A stretch of DNA of 10,000 nucleotides from Actinidia chinensis (lineage: Eukaryota > Streptophyta > Magnoliopsida > Ericales > Actinidiaceae), in contig CM018916.1 in the NCBI GenBank assembly GCA_009663005.1, positions 17,860,080-17,870,079 of the forward strand, written 5' to 3'. The notes under the pieces are model-generated. The model had not been told where the DNA came from. It did not search any database and saw only the letters and a program-made list of their open reading frames with translations. Position numbers and translations under genes: made by a program. Below, one piece after another: positions 1 to 8,490 of the stretch (positions within the stretch are counted from its first letter, which is position 1; each line of letters starts with the position of its first letter).

Positions 1-1773
1 TGTGCGGCCAGTGGCTCACCAAAGTGCCGACTAAAAAAAAAACTAAGAATTTATGCATCAAAATAAGTATTAGATGTTCAAAGAACAAAGTTATATAGTG
101 GATTCATTCCATTTTCACAGTAAAAGTTTGAAAACTCCAACTGAGTAAAATAAAAGTCATACGTCGTGGCCGAACACTCCCACTACCAGAGTCTTGACAG
201 TAGGCAACCTACCCCACTACTCTTGAGAAGTGATTCTGTGACTCGAGTATGTGCAACAGTGGTAGTGCGGTAACACTAGCCAACACTCCAAGTCATGGCC
301 TCTATGACACAGGTTCAACAATTATCTAAAATTAAAACTACTCATAGTTTTGTCCCCATCAAAAAAAAAAAAAAAAAAATTGAAGGTCTGGAAGGAGTGG
401 ATTGCATACAGACATAACATTTGGCATTTTCTGCACATAGTGACTGACCCTAAGTTGGCTCCCAGGACTCAAGTTAATAGACCGAGTTTTACAGCAAATC
501 CAATATCTATTGCAGCTGACAATTAACTGTATCACCAATATGTATAGAGGATGAAGCAACACTAGCTTACAAAAAGAAAAAGTAAAGGAAGAGCCTGACA
601 AAAATGATAAAGATCGCATTCCCATAAAGCATAAGTAATAGTTGCAGATGTCAAAACCAATGATGATGACAACAACAATAAACAGCAGAAACAATTTGCA
701 GCAATCCAATATGCTATGTATCATTTAAGCGAGAGTCCCCTTCTGGTCCATCATCACTCCATTTAGGCTGCCTTCCCACCCACACCCCAGAAAAGCAAAG
801 GAACAAAAAGAAAACATTGATAAACCCATTCTTCAAAAGTTGACAACATTCTTAAGTTTTGACAGGGACAGCTAGTAGTCAGGAAATAGAGAAACTTGAA
901 AGGCACAATCCGTACAAAAAGACGAGAAGTATGCTCCAAATGACAAAAAAGAAATTCCAACTGCAATATGACAGACTGATCCTGCTGTTACAAGACTGAA
1001 TCAAAGTTCCCAAAGCAATCCAAACATAGCACCACAAAAGGCAAAGAAATATAGATGTAAACTCAAATTTATAATCATAGTTATCTTAATGGATTCTTCT
1101 AAAACATGTGAAGTACTCCTGTCAGGCACTTGAACACGTGGGTCAGGTTATGGCATAGTGTGTTCAACATGAGTGGTTGGACATTGAACAAAACAAGCAT
1201 TTTAAAAATTTGAGTTTGGCATATAATTATGCATTTGAGAATCTCAGATTCCGCATGAAATGTTCTGTTGCACCTTATAAACATCATTTCACACTAAACA
1301 TTAAGATTATTAAGAAAACATTCATGTGTCCAAGTATTCCTTAGGCATAGGAATTCAGATAAATCCAACCGTTACCACACATAACCTGCACCCGCACCCA
1401 TACACCGAGTCAATTTAACATAAACCATGTCATTCCACAAACTGGAAAAAAGAAAAAAAAGACCAAAGGATAAGAAAATTAGCTAAGATTTTTAAATGTC
1501 AGATGACACCCATTGTTTGTTGAACGGGCAAAAGAATTCTTAGTGAGTCCAATTTTCAATAATTATATTTTTAAAAAAACTGTCATAGACATTCTAAAGC
1601 AGAAGTCAAAGATCCAAGCCATAATATCGCTTGGTTCGGAACTACTCCCCAGGACACAACAAATAGATATTTAAAGCAGAAATATCGTAAAGTCAAACTT
1701 CACACAGCATCAAAGTGGCATCCACCGTCAGGATGACTGCTCTTTGCTTGTTTCTAAAAAATGTTCCCTCACC
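1..1773. other. Non-coding flank or 3' region, no supported gene
   Basis: No exon that I can support lies here. The + strand is A-rich, with many A-runs, so the minus strand is T-rich, which fits the 3' flank, 3' UTR or introns of a minus-strand gene. A longer minus-strand ORF (359-724) is hydrophobic only because of T-rich codons and ends in a homopolymer, so I do not call it. Positions 160-330 are more balanced in composition, but I recognise nothing in them. No tRNA, rRNA or terminal repeat was seen. Confidence 0.5.
361..379. repeat. Poly(A) run of 19
   Basis: A run of 19 A follows 'ccccatc' on the + strand. It could be a simple homopolymer or the tail of an old retroposed sequence. No target site duplication was found to support the second reading. 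Confidence 0.8.
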
Positions 1774-2498
1774 TCAAATGTCTAGGGTTACATTATCCAT
1801 ATCAAACCCCCCCCCAAATTCTTCATCAATATATAAGCACCATAACAGGTCAGGGCCCCGTTCAGCTTCTTTCACCAGGGAATCATCCAGCCCTTTTGCT
1901 TTGAAGTGTGGAGGCTCACTGCCTTCAGCATCAAGGACTAAAATCCAAACAACAGCACTTAGAAGACTACATTAGTTCTATTTATTGAGACCAAACCTGA
2001 CAGGTCGTCCAAATGGATGTATATGGACCCTTCGACATATGCAAAAATATGTATGTTGGATTCACTCCACAAATGGGCAAAGGATATGGTATGTGTCCAA
2101 ATGTTCTACTTCACATCAAGCAGTCTAATTTCAAGTTTCATACAATCTGATGAACAGAACTTCAATGTTATGTGGGAAAATGATTACCTCAAAAATGATT
2201 TTACCTAGAAAAATAAAATTAAAAAAAAAGAAAAATTAGACAATTTGTAATGTCCTGGTTGTCCCATAAAGTAATGGAATTGATGGAATCAACCATTCTT
2301 ACTGGGATGGACAGGTTAGGCTGGGAGTTCTCTGCACAAGTAATAAAAATAAAAAAGAATAGATAATCCAATGCTTACCATACCAGCACCCAATACCTAT
2401 ACCAAGATTTGAGTAAAAACTAACAACTAAGTTTCTACCCCAGGTGATGGTGATTAGGGATCTGGACAGACTAAGGCAAACAGTCTGCCAAATAAGAT
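1774..2498 (-). CDS. C-terminal exons of an unrecognised plant gene (four-exon model)
   Basis: Read on the minus strand, four exons join without a stop. Exon 2498-2379 (120 nt) follows acceptor ATTCCTGCAG and ends at donor TATG|GTAAGC. Exon 2331-2303 (29 nt) follows TTGTGCAG and ends at CCCA|GTAAGA. Exon 2105-1997 (109 nt) follows a weak GTAG and ends at TCAG|GTTTGG. Exon 1937-1774 (164 nt) follows GGATTTTAG and ends at TGA. Phases agree at each junction: G|AG gives Glu, then phase 0, then G|TC gives Val. The last exon is clearly protein-like: VLDAEGSEPPHFKAK, an acidic stretch, then IDEEFGGGFDMDNV and TLDI before the stop. The upstream part is rich in aromatic and beta-type residues. I do not recognise the family and propose no function. 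The Gly triplet is encoded by a run of nine G (C at 1807-1815), where an indel would change the end. The stop overlaps a donor-like GAG|GTGAGG, so an alternative or further splice is possible. The upstream start is not identified. Confidence 0.45.
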
Positions 2499-3903
2499 CT
2501 GCAGGAATTATGCGTGACCTCATAAAAGGTTAAAAGACACCTAAAATGCAGCCAAAAGTTAATACAAGATGATAGGCACACCGAGCGGCCAAGGTCTATT
2601 GGCGCCCTAACTAAGCGCGATGTGCCGCTTCTTATCGAAAGTGAGGCACACATTATCAAGAAAGAAAAAAGTAGTAAAAATAACATGGCCAAATAACTCG
2701 TTTCAACATGGGAAAATGTGAAATTCGCAAGTTATAAGCAATAAGAGTATGATCTTTTAGAAGAATTATTTACATCAGAAATCATAATAAATCTGCCAAT
2801 TACTTCTCAAAAAAACTAGAAATAGGTGAAGGAGAGAGAGAGAGAAGTCGGCGAACACCCAGTACCGCTCTAGTCGACAGTCGCACCCACCAATAATCTA
2901 ATCGACACTCAACAGGATTAAAAAAGTATAAGGGCCCTTTAGTCATTGGCTGAAGGATATGTGGACGGTTCAGATTAACTTTATTTACCGGCAAACAAAA
3001 TTGAAAGAGGGGATTACCTCTTTACCTCTCGCAAAAAGTTCATGCCTTGTGCGCCAGCACATTACCAAAGGCGACAATTGGTGCGCCTGCATGCCACCTT
3101 GCACCTCGCCTCACTTTTGCACCTTTAAAACATGGTGTCCAGCTCCTACTCTTACAAATGATTCAAAAGATCTCACACGCGTTCCATTTTTAGGGGGGAG
3201 GTAAATTTGTTTTTTTTCCTAGGACATGTCAGACATTGGCCAACGACAGCATGACCAGTAAAGGCCTCCACTCCTAGTTTTGTGTCCGTACCATTCGAGA
3301 ACATTATATTGCTCCATGTACGATTCTATTACCATTACCAAGTTGGCATGTCCATTTGTGTCAAAGCAGGGTCCCATATCCAAATCATGAGTCATCAATT
3401 GATTTAATGTAAAATAAATGCTTAATACTAGCAATAAACAAAACGACAGTAATAAAAGTTCCTCTGTTGGACAGAAAAAAAAAATCTCTCGTAAAAACTC
3501 AAAAAAACGGAATGGATATAAGAAGCGGAAGTAGTGAATGTATCTCTTCGGTTACATGCAGAAATGGAATGTCACATTCCACTTTTATTAACCAAACAAG
3601 GCAGCAAAGACCTGGATTTCTAACCATGCACTACATGCTACAGAGCGTCCAAATTGAAATCTGACTAAATATGTTTCTAAGGAAAAGAAAAAAAGAAAAG
3701 AAAGAGGAATGACTGTCCGACAGACTTTCACCTTACTAGCACAAGAAATTACACATCACAAATTGGAAACATTACTTCTGAACGAGTTTCAGAGTGTGTA
3801 CATGAAAAAAACAATCCGCAGGAAGAAAACTGTAAAGTGATCCAACCGTAAAAAAATTAGAAAAAGCAATCAATAAATATCTTACATCCTCTGAAAAACT
3901 TAC
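2499..3903. other. Intron-like DNA with degenerate repeat patches
   Basis: No supported exon. The minus strand is mostly T-rich. Two patches stand out as richer in GC: 2575-2655 and 3030-3130, with words such as gcgcctgcatgcc and cctcgcctcac. A shared word, aaagtgaggc, occurs at about 2638 on the + strand and at about 3110 on the minus strand, so the patches may be inverted copies of one degraded repeat of the GCGCC-rich kind common in plant introns. The stretch 2870-2990 is also unlike its surroundings. None has clear ends or a target site duplication. Confidence 0.35.
2831..2846. repeat. Short (GA)n microsatellite
   Basis: About seven GA units on the + strand, which is (TC)n on the minus strand. 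It sits inside intron-like DNA. Confidence 0.75.
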
Positions 3904-6512
3904 CTCGGCATGCAAAGGGGCAATGTATTGAAGTCCCCCTCCTTTTTTAAGGGAATTTCGATTCCAGTCTGATGCTACAGTAAAAAATCTGGGATTACCG
4001 AGGGTCTGCGCAACCAATTCACACGCCCGTCTTCCTCTTTGTCGAGATTTGTTCTTACATGACGATGACCCTTTTCTTTTATCTCTACAACTTCTTTTCT
4101 TCACTTCCCTTCAACATTCTTCCTTGGGATTGCTATGTTTCCTCTCGTACCATGGACAAACATGTTTGCTTCTTCTTGAACTAGAATTTCCAACCTCAGA
4201 ATGCCTGCGTTAGCCAAAAGGGACTGTTGATACCAAAGGATGGATAATAGATTTCTTCTCCTTCCCTCTTGTTCTTTGCTTGATAACTTATCAAAGGGCT
4301 TCCTGTGATGAAGTGGGGTATTGCTTCATACCTAAAAAGAACTTATCGAACAGCACAAGATATCAAATCAGTTGTTTGGGACTAGGATTGTGGCTGCCAA
4401 TACGGGACCCATCTCCTTCATCCCTTTTACGACAAAAGGTCTAGGCTTGTTTGTTTGACTTTTTTTGTCTTGGAAACAAGTGACTGCTCTGTAAGCTTAA
4501 AAGATATCCACATCATCACTGACATTAATTCGCAATTTAGCTTCATTACAGGTGGTAGTAAACCAGGACCGTGTTTCCTTTATCTCTGAAGGGAGTAATA
4601 TAAACAATTGCCGCTTGCGATGCTCGGCCAGCTGAGCATTGACTCAGACGGGTTCTAATAATTTCTTCTTCTGGCAGTCAAAGATGGAACCCACTGCTCT
4701 CCTCGAAATGAGGTTCAAGGGAAAAATGAGCATGTGTAGGTTAAATGAACATCACACACAAACGTTTCCAAGTCATTAAGAATTATCCTTGAGCATAAGT
4801 TCATCGGTATTAGGTACCCTTTCTTGAGCACTCATTGAAACTGGACCAAGTTCTCCAAAAAAAGGCATCATGCAGCAGCTTCATTAAACTTCAGAAGCTT
4901 TTAATTTTTCCATCACAAAATTTCCTTCATCGCATCGGAGTGATACGAATTTCTTGCTCTAAGGAACTCGATTAGACCAAGTACATTCCGCGCCCTATCT
5001 TGTTACTTCCAACCTCATGGCTTCTGCTAGCGGGACCCAAAGCAGTTTCAAACAATATCTAATAGGTTTATGATGATCCATTGCGTAAATTGTGTTTATT
5101 TAAAGAAGCTGAGGAAGAGCTTGGCCCAGGAGCGACAAGTGTTTCCCTATCATTTTTCGGAAATAATTGTCTTCAACTGATTGACATTAAAACCTTGGGT
5201 GATCTTATTTTCTTCAGGAATGCGCAAGAGGCTTCAGATGTTGCTCAATGGAACCCTATGGACATCCCTTTCAGAGATCGCAAGTGCTACTCTCGGTTTT
5301 CCAAATCATAAGCACGAGAGGAAGAAGCAACAGCTTCTTTGGGAAGAGCTAAGAACGTAGACAGAAGGATTAATACTTTAAAATGCGAATGAAATAATAC
5401 AATCTAATTGACGTGGCAAAAGGACCAGTGGTGGTTGTAATAGTTCCTTCCATAAGATCAATCGGATTTATTCGAGAACTCAACATACTCCCCTGACACC
5501 CAAGCAAGCGAGATAATACCCTCTTTAAGAAAGGATACCCAGCCATGCAGGATCAATTCAGTAGATCACGACCAACATGAACAAGCTATGGTACTCACAT
5601 CCTTCACTTCATACCAATATCAATCAGATGGCTCTCAATTTCTTCCCCCTTTGCAATGAGGGATCCGTCATCTCCCAAAAGAAATGATACGTACCAATCA
5701 AAAATCAACAATTATCTCGGAAAAATTTCGACTACAAGTTGTGCACTGACCCAAGAATCTCATTGCAAAACTCTGGAATCGATTTCAGTGCCATAATATC
5801 CAGACCCATAAATTTCAGCCACGTTGTCCTCGGCACCATGGACATCAACAAATGCAAAGCTTGCAGCTTAATATTAGGACGGTATCACTCAACCGACTTA
5901 TTAAGACAAACTCCTTGTTCTCAACACGCCCACGAATGCTTTAGCGCAACAATTGAAAGAGCTTGCAATCCGATATACTTAAGATTCGGATCATCATCCC
6001 CAACCAAAAATCCTGAACCGTAGCAACGCAAGTCTCAATGCAGAATCATAATCACTCAACTAGCACTATGTCCTTAATACACTCAAATATCAACGCTTTG
6101 CCCCGTTCTCCTCTCTATGCTCACAAATCGGATCAACAATCCATCTTCGCCAATCTCGGCTCCAACGGGGCCAACTGGCAATATCTTCAAAACTTAATCA
6201 ACACCCAATTTTATTCCTGAATCCACCAAAAACCCTATAAAACTCAGGTGCCAATGGGAGATACGAATGGGGTTCCTCGACGCGAGCTCACAGAAACACT
6301 ACACAACAACAGACACCATCTGCAGATCGGGGAACTCTCTAAATTATCGACCAATCGCTTTGGTGAAACAAACCCCAACAGCATCCGGGGTACTCCCCGA
6401 AAACCATCAAATCGTGGCTATCGCTTTCTACGAATAAAAGGCTTAGAAACTACACAGTAATGTGAAGATTTTCGGGGGTTAGTCACGGGCGCATTGGAGG
6501 GCTGAGGCTTAC
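3904..6512 (-). other. Presumed intronic or decayed coding DNA, minus strand
   Basis: This stretch lies downstream of the GC-rich exon's donor at 6513/6512. Its 5' part on the minus strand is G/T-rich (5300-6480), as plant first introns often are. Minus-strand open segments that look somewhat protein-like are 5884-5735 (50 codons, starting YRPNIKLQALHLL), 5552-5373 (60 codons, with FLKRVLSRLLG), 4643-4500 (48 codons, starting VNAQLAEHRKR) and 4325-4104 (74 codons, with WYQQSLLANAGILRL). Stops separate them at roughly the density expected by chance, so the impression may be false. A good donor (GAG|GTAAGT) lies at 3904/3903. Acceptor-like sites occur at 4305-4302 (CACAG) and near 5341 (GTTCTTAG). 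No family was recognised. The segments could be missed exons, an old pseudogene, or nothing. Confidence 0.25.
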
Positions 6513-6513
6513 C
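6511..6513 (-). promoter_or_regulatory. Splice donor of the GC-rich exon
   Basis: On the minus strand the sequence TTCGGG|GTAAGCC matches a plant 5' splice site. The exon frame would reach TAA immediately beyond it (6511-6509), so splicing here would be needed to extend the protein. If it is not used, the TAA is the natural stop. Confidence 0.5.
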
Positions 6514-6797
6514 CCGAAGTCGTGGAGGAGGGGACTGGTATTGCGGAGCGGGTTTGGTGGTAGAGGAGGGATGGGAGGAAGACGGAGGGTGGCGGGGAGG
6601 CGGGAAAGTAGTAGGCGATCTCTCTGTGGCGGAAGTGTGGGGGAGCGGCTGAGCTCGACGGCGGGTGAGGAAGGCGGAAAAGGAGTTGTCGAACGCCGTG
6701 GAGGGAGCGGAGGAAGTAGGTGAGCTTCTGAGGACGGCAGAGGGCCTTGTGTCCGTGGTCCGGCGACGACCTCGCGGGGATCTCGTCGAGGGATGTG

Positions 6798-6802
6798 GAT
6801 AT
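6798..6802 (+). repeat. Target site duplication, left copy (GATAT)
   Basis: GATAT immediately before the TG of the LTR. It is identical to the five bases right after the LTR's terminal CA. Five bp is the usual size for Ty3/gypsy integration. Confidence 0.85.
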
Positions 6803-7576
6803 TGATGTGGGGTAAAGTATTCACCTATTAATGTTCAAAGTACCCCGCCCCAAGGGAGGCTGACGTGCCATAATCAATCCTATGAAGTCCCATCTCCGCA
6901 TTTACATACCAAATGTTCTCGAACCTTCTTGACGAGGGTAAACAAGTCCAAAGTTCGGCATGGGACCTCGCCCAAGTCATCTTACTGAGCTCGCCAGAGC
7001 CACCAGCAGAATACTCATCAGTTCGTACGAGTTAAAGTATGCCTCCTCCTCGCCATTGGGCGAGGCAGAGTACTTGGAATCTCCATCTCCAGACTCCCTA
7101 TCAACAGAATCCTATCTATACATGGAAACTAACCCCTGCGAGATTTCCTATTGTCACGACACCAACAATTAGTGGATGTTCTCAGATGGCAATCTTCCCA
7201 ATTATGTCGTGTCTTAAGATATTCTTCTGCTTCTTTCCTTCTCTCCGTATTCCTCTCCGAGAGATCTTTCCAACTTGTCCTTCCGAGGATCTCGCCGTGA
7301 TCAAGGAACGGCCATTACTCCGTCTATAAAAGGCCGCCTCCCCATAAACAAAGGTACCGCTCTAAAACGCTGAAAACGATCCACAATTCTCTTTAGAGCT
7401 ATCTTATAGGTTGTCATCGCCTCGATAGATCTCAAGCCGAGGGGTTTTAAGCGGGCCTCGCCCCGCGCCGTTTACTTTTGTTGTCTGTGCAGGCGCCCTT
7501 CAAATATCCGAGGTTAGTGCCGAGGAGAACGAGAATATTGACTGTTTGTTGCCTCGCCCCAGTTTTTACCACAACA
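6803..7576 (+). mobile_element. Solo LTR of a Ty3/gypsy-type (probably Tat-like) retrotransposon
   Basis: The 774-bp element begins TGATGTGGGG and ends TTTTTACCACAACA, with canonical TG...CA ends, and has GATAT directly repeated on both sides (6798-6802 and 7577-7581). Inside are a TATA box (7325-7331) and a 3' half that aligns in blocks with the minus-strand LTR at 8491-9087: CTATAAAAGGCCGC, a GAGGGGTTT-type block, GACTGTTTGTTGC, TTTTTACCACAACA. No primer binding site, gag or pol lies next to it, and the target duplication closes directly around it. It is therefore a solo LTR left by recombination between the two LTRs of a full element. It lies antisense to the host exon it interrupts. ORFs inside it on the + strand (6960-7329) are chance. 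Confidence 0.85.
7325..7331 (+). promoter_or_regulatory. TATA box of the solo LTR
   Basis: TATAAAA within ccgtcTATAAAAggccgcc. The same word and following GGCCGC occur in the second LTR at 8737-8731 on the other strand. Transcription would start about 30 bases downstream and run antisense to the interrupted exon. Confidence 0.65.
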
Positions 7577-7581
7577 GATAT
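7577..7581 (+). repeat. Target site duplication, right copy (GATAT)
   Basis: GATAT directly after ...CCACAACA, matching 6798-6802. Counting only one copy keeps the minus-strand exon frame continuous (TTC ATA TCC ACA). Confidence 0.85.
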
Positions 7582-7677
7582 GAAGGTGGACTCGTAAACC
7601 AGATGGAGGCGGACGCCCTTGATGAGGTCCTCCAGGGTGCGCGGAACAGCGAGTCAATGAGCGATGGACCTTGTCAT

Positions 7678-7877
7678 TGATCGATAACTATCTTCTCTTT
7701 CTTCTCTATATATATATACGTGTATGTAGATATATATATATATATATCAGTGTTTTCTTTTCTCTATCTAGGATGAGACCATGATTGAGGAGGGAAGGAA
7801 AGTTTAGGGATCTGTATCACACACCCCGGCATTCGACTGGGGTGGTAGCACTATGAATTGGTATTTTAATTTGGGAA
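7678..7877 (-). promoter_or_regulatory. Probable 5' flank / 5' UTR of the minus-strand gene
   Basis: On the minus strand this leads into the ATG at 7677. It holds a purine-rich stretch (7683-7706, agaagaaagagaag type) like a plant 5' UTR and a TA-rich tract that could serve as a TATA region. No other coding sequence was seen. The assignment depends on the exon call. Confidence 0.3.
7706..7748. repeat. Interrupted (TA)n microsatellite
   Basis: Two TA tracts (about 7707-7718 and 7731-7747) are separated by cgtgtatgtaga. This is a simple repeat 30-70 bp upstream of the candidate ATG on the minus strand. Confidence 0.85.
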
Positions 7878-8278
7878 GGATAAATTTCACCATTAGTAAT
7901 ACTTTGATTCCAATAGTTTAATTTAAACAATTAAAACCCTAAAATTTAAGTATGTTATTTAATGTAGCCTCTTCCCCTTTAAATACTCGTTAATAATTTA
8001 GACAAAAAAAAATATAAAAATTAATGTAGTCACTTTTAAAAATTAAAGTAAAATTTTGATCAAACTATAAGGTTCAATTATGGTAAAAAATATCATCTAA
8101 AAAATGTCATATGAATTTTCCTTGCTTGTTTTTTTATCAAAATTCCTATCTGTTATTGATGGGGGACAATATTAAAATCAAATAAAAAAATCTCAGAGTT
8201 TTAATTGTTTAAAATAAAATTATCAAGGATCAAATAAAACTATAATCAAACTACAAGAACCATTGGTGGAATTTACCC
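7878..8278. mobile_element. Non-autonomous DNA transposon (MITE-like) with long terminal inverted repeats
   Basis: The 401-bp AT-rich element opens GGATAAATTTCACCATTAG and closes with the inverted counterpart, read on the minus strand as GGGTAAATTCCACCAATGG. Similarity continues inward: CTTTGATT against GTTTGATT, then TTTAAACAATTAAAAC on both arms followed by similar CT-containing words. The right arm has extra bases, so the arms span roughly 7878-7955 and 8180-8278. There is no ORF, so it needs a transposase in trans. Flanks atttgggaa and tataaggaa agree at only 5 of 9 positions, so a 9-bp Mutator-like duplication is possible but weak. The superfamily is left open. Confidence 0.7.
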
Positions 8279-8490
8279 TATAAGGAAAGAGGTGTGATGT
8301 ACAAGAGATTACAAAGCCAGCCAACTGGGTGCTTCTGTTTGGATCATTGTAAAATCAGTTCTTTAATGAGAATGTTTTTTCTCCTGATATAAGGGATGGA
8401 TAAGCGTCAAAAGATTTAAGAAAGATATGATGAAATTTGAATAATTGAGTGAGTGTTTATTGTGGTTGAATTTATATTAAAAATTAATTA
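8279..8490. other. Short flank between MITE and LTR, no feature
   Basis: AT-rich sequence with no ORF, repeat or signal that I can support. It lies outside the terminal CA of the minus-strand LTR, so it should be the DNA that element inserted into. The five bases next to the LTR (8486-8490, aatta) would be its target duplication copy. Confidence 0.5.

Larger units (their letters stand above)
6513..7677 (-). pseudogene. GC-rich first exon of an unrecognised plant gene, split by a solo LTR
   Basis: Minus-strand coding exon in two pieces, 7677-7577 and 6797-6513, separated by a solo LTR plus one target-site copy. Ignoring the insertion, one frame runs open for about 120 codons from 7653 to the donor TTCGGG|GTAAGC at 6513/6512, ending in phase 2. 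Third codon positions are mostly G or C by hand count, first positions less so and second positions least, a normal plant coding pattern. The other strand in the same register fits less well. Readable parts are RTLEDLIKGVRLHLVYE, then STSLDEIPARSS across the insertion point, then LTYFLRSLHGVRQLLFRL, then a Pro/Ser-rich tail. An in-frame ATG lies at 7677-7675, but TGA at 7656-7654 follows after seven codons, so the true start is unclear or the N-terminus is mutated. Translation entering the LTR from the 5' side meets a stop inside it. I recognise no domain and assign no function. Confidence 0.5.

Noticed and set aside
359..724. 121-codon minus-strand ORF, very hydrophobic
   Set aside because: It ends in a poly(A/T) homopolymer, its hydrophobic residues come from T-rich codons, and it has no recognisable membrane protein pattern or splice context.
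5081..5311. 76-codon + strand ORF that reads fairly well
   Set aside because: It starts at TTG, has no recognised family, and lies in a tract where all frames give similar open lengths. A good acceptor-like site (TTTTCTTCAG) lies inside it, but no matching exon was found.
5739..6460. Three consecutive + strand ORFs (94, 60 and 70 codons)
   Set aside because: The + strand here is C/A-rich, which lowers stop frequency. The minus strand looks like a G/T-rich first intron. No family was recognised.
6483..6824. 113-codon Pro-rich minus-strand ORF with an ATG
   Set aside because: Its first codons lie inside the LTR (ATG at 6824). The neighbouring frame shows better codon-position bias and continues across the LTR insertion site, so this ORF is a shadow.
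6832..6861. Other possible left ends of the solo LTR (TGTTCAAAG at 6832, TGACGTGCC at 6861)
   Set aside because: Neither gives a target duplication with the bases after 7576. The end at 6803 gives a perfect 5-bp match.
7587..7600. Possible primer binding site (tggactcgtaaacc) after the LTR
   Set aside because: The exact GATAT duplication closes right after the LTR and the exon frame resumes there, so this is host sequence, not the inside of a retrotransposon.
7603..7680. Possible start of a gag gene after the LTR (ATGGAGGCGGACGCC...)
   Set aside because: It is 26 codons long and lies in the host exon on the opposite strand. The target duplication shows that the LTR is solo.
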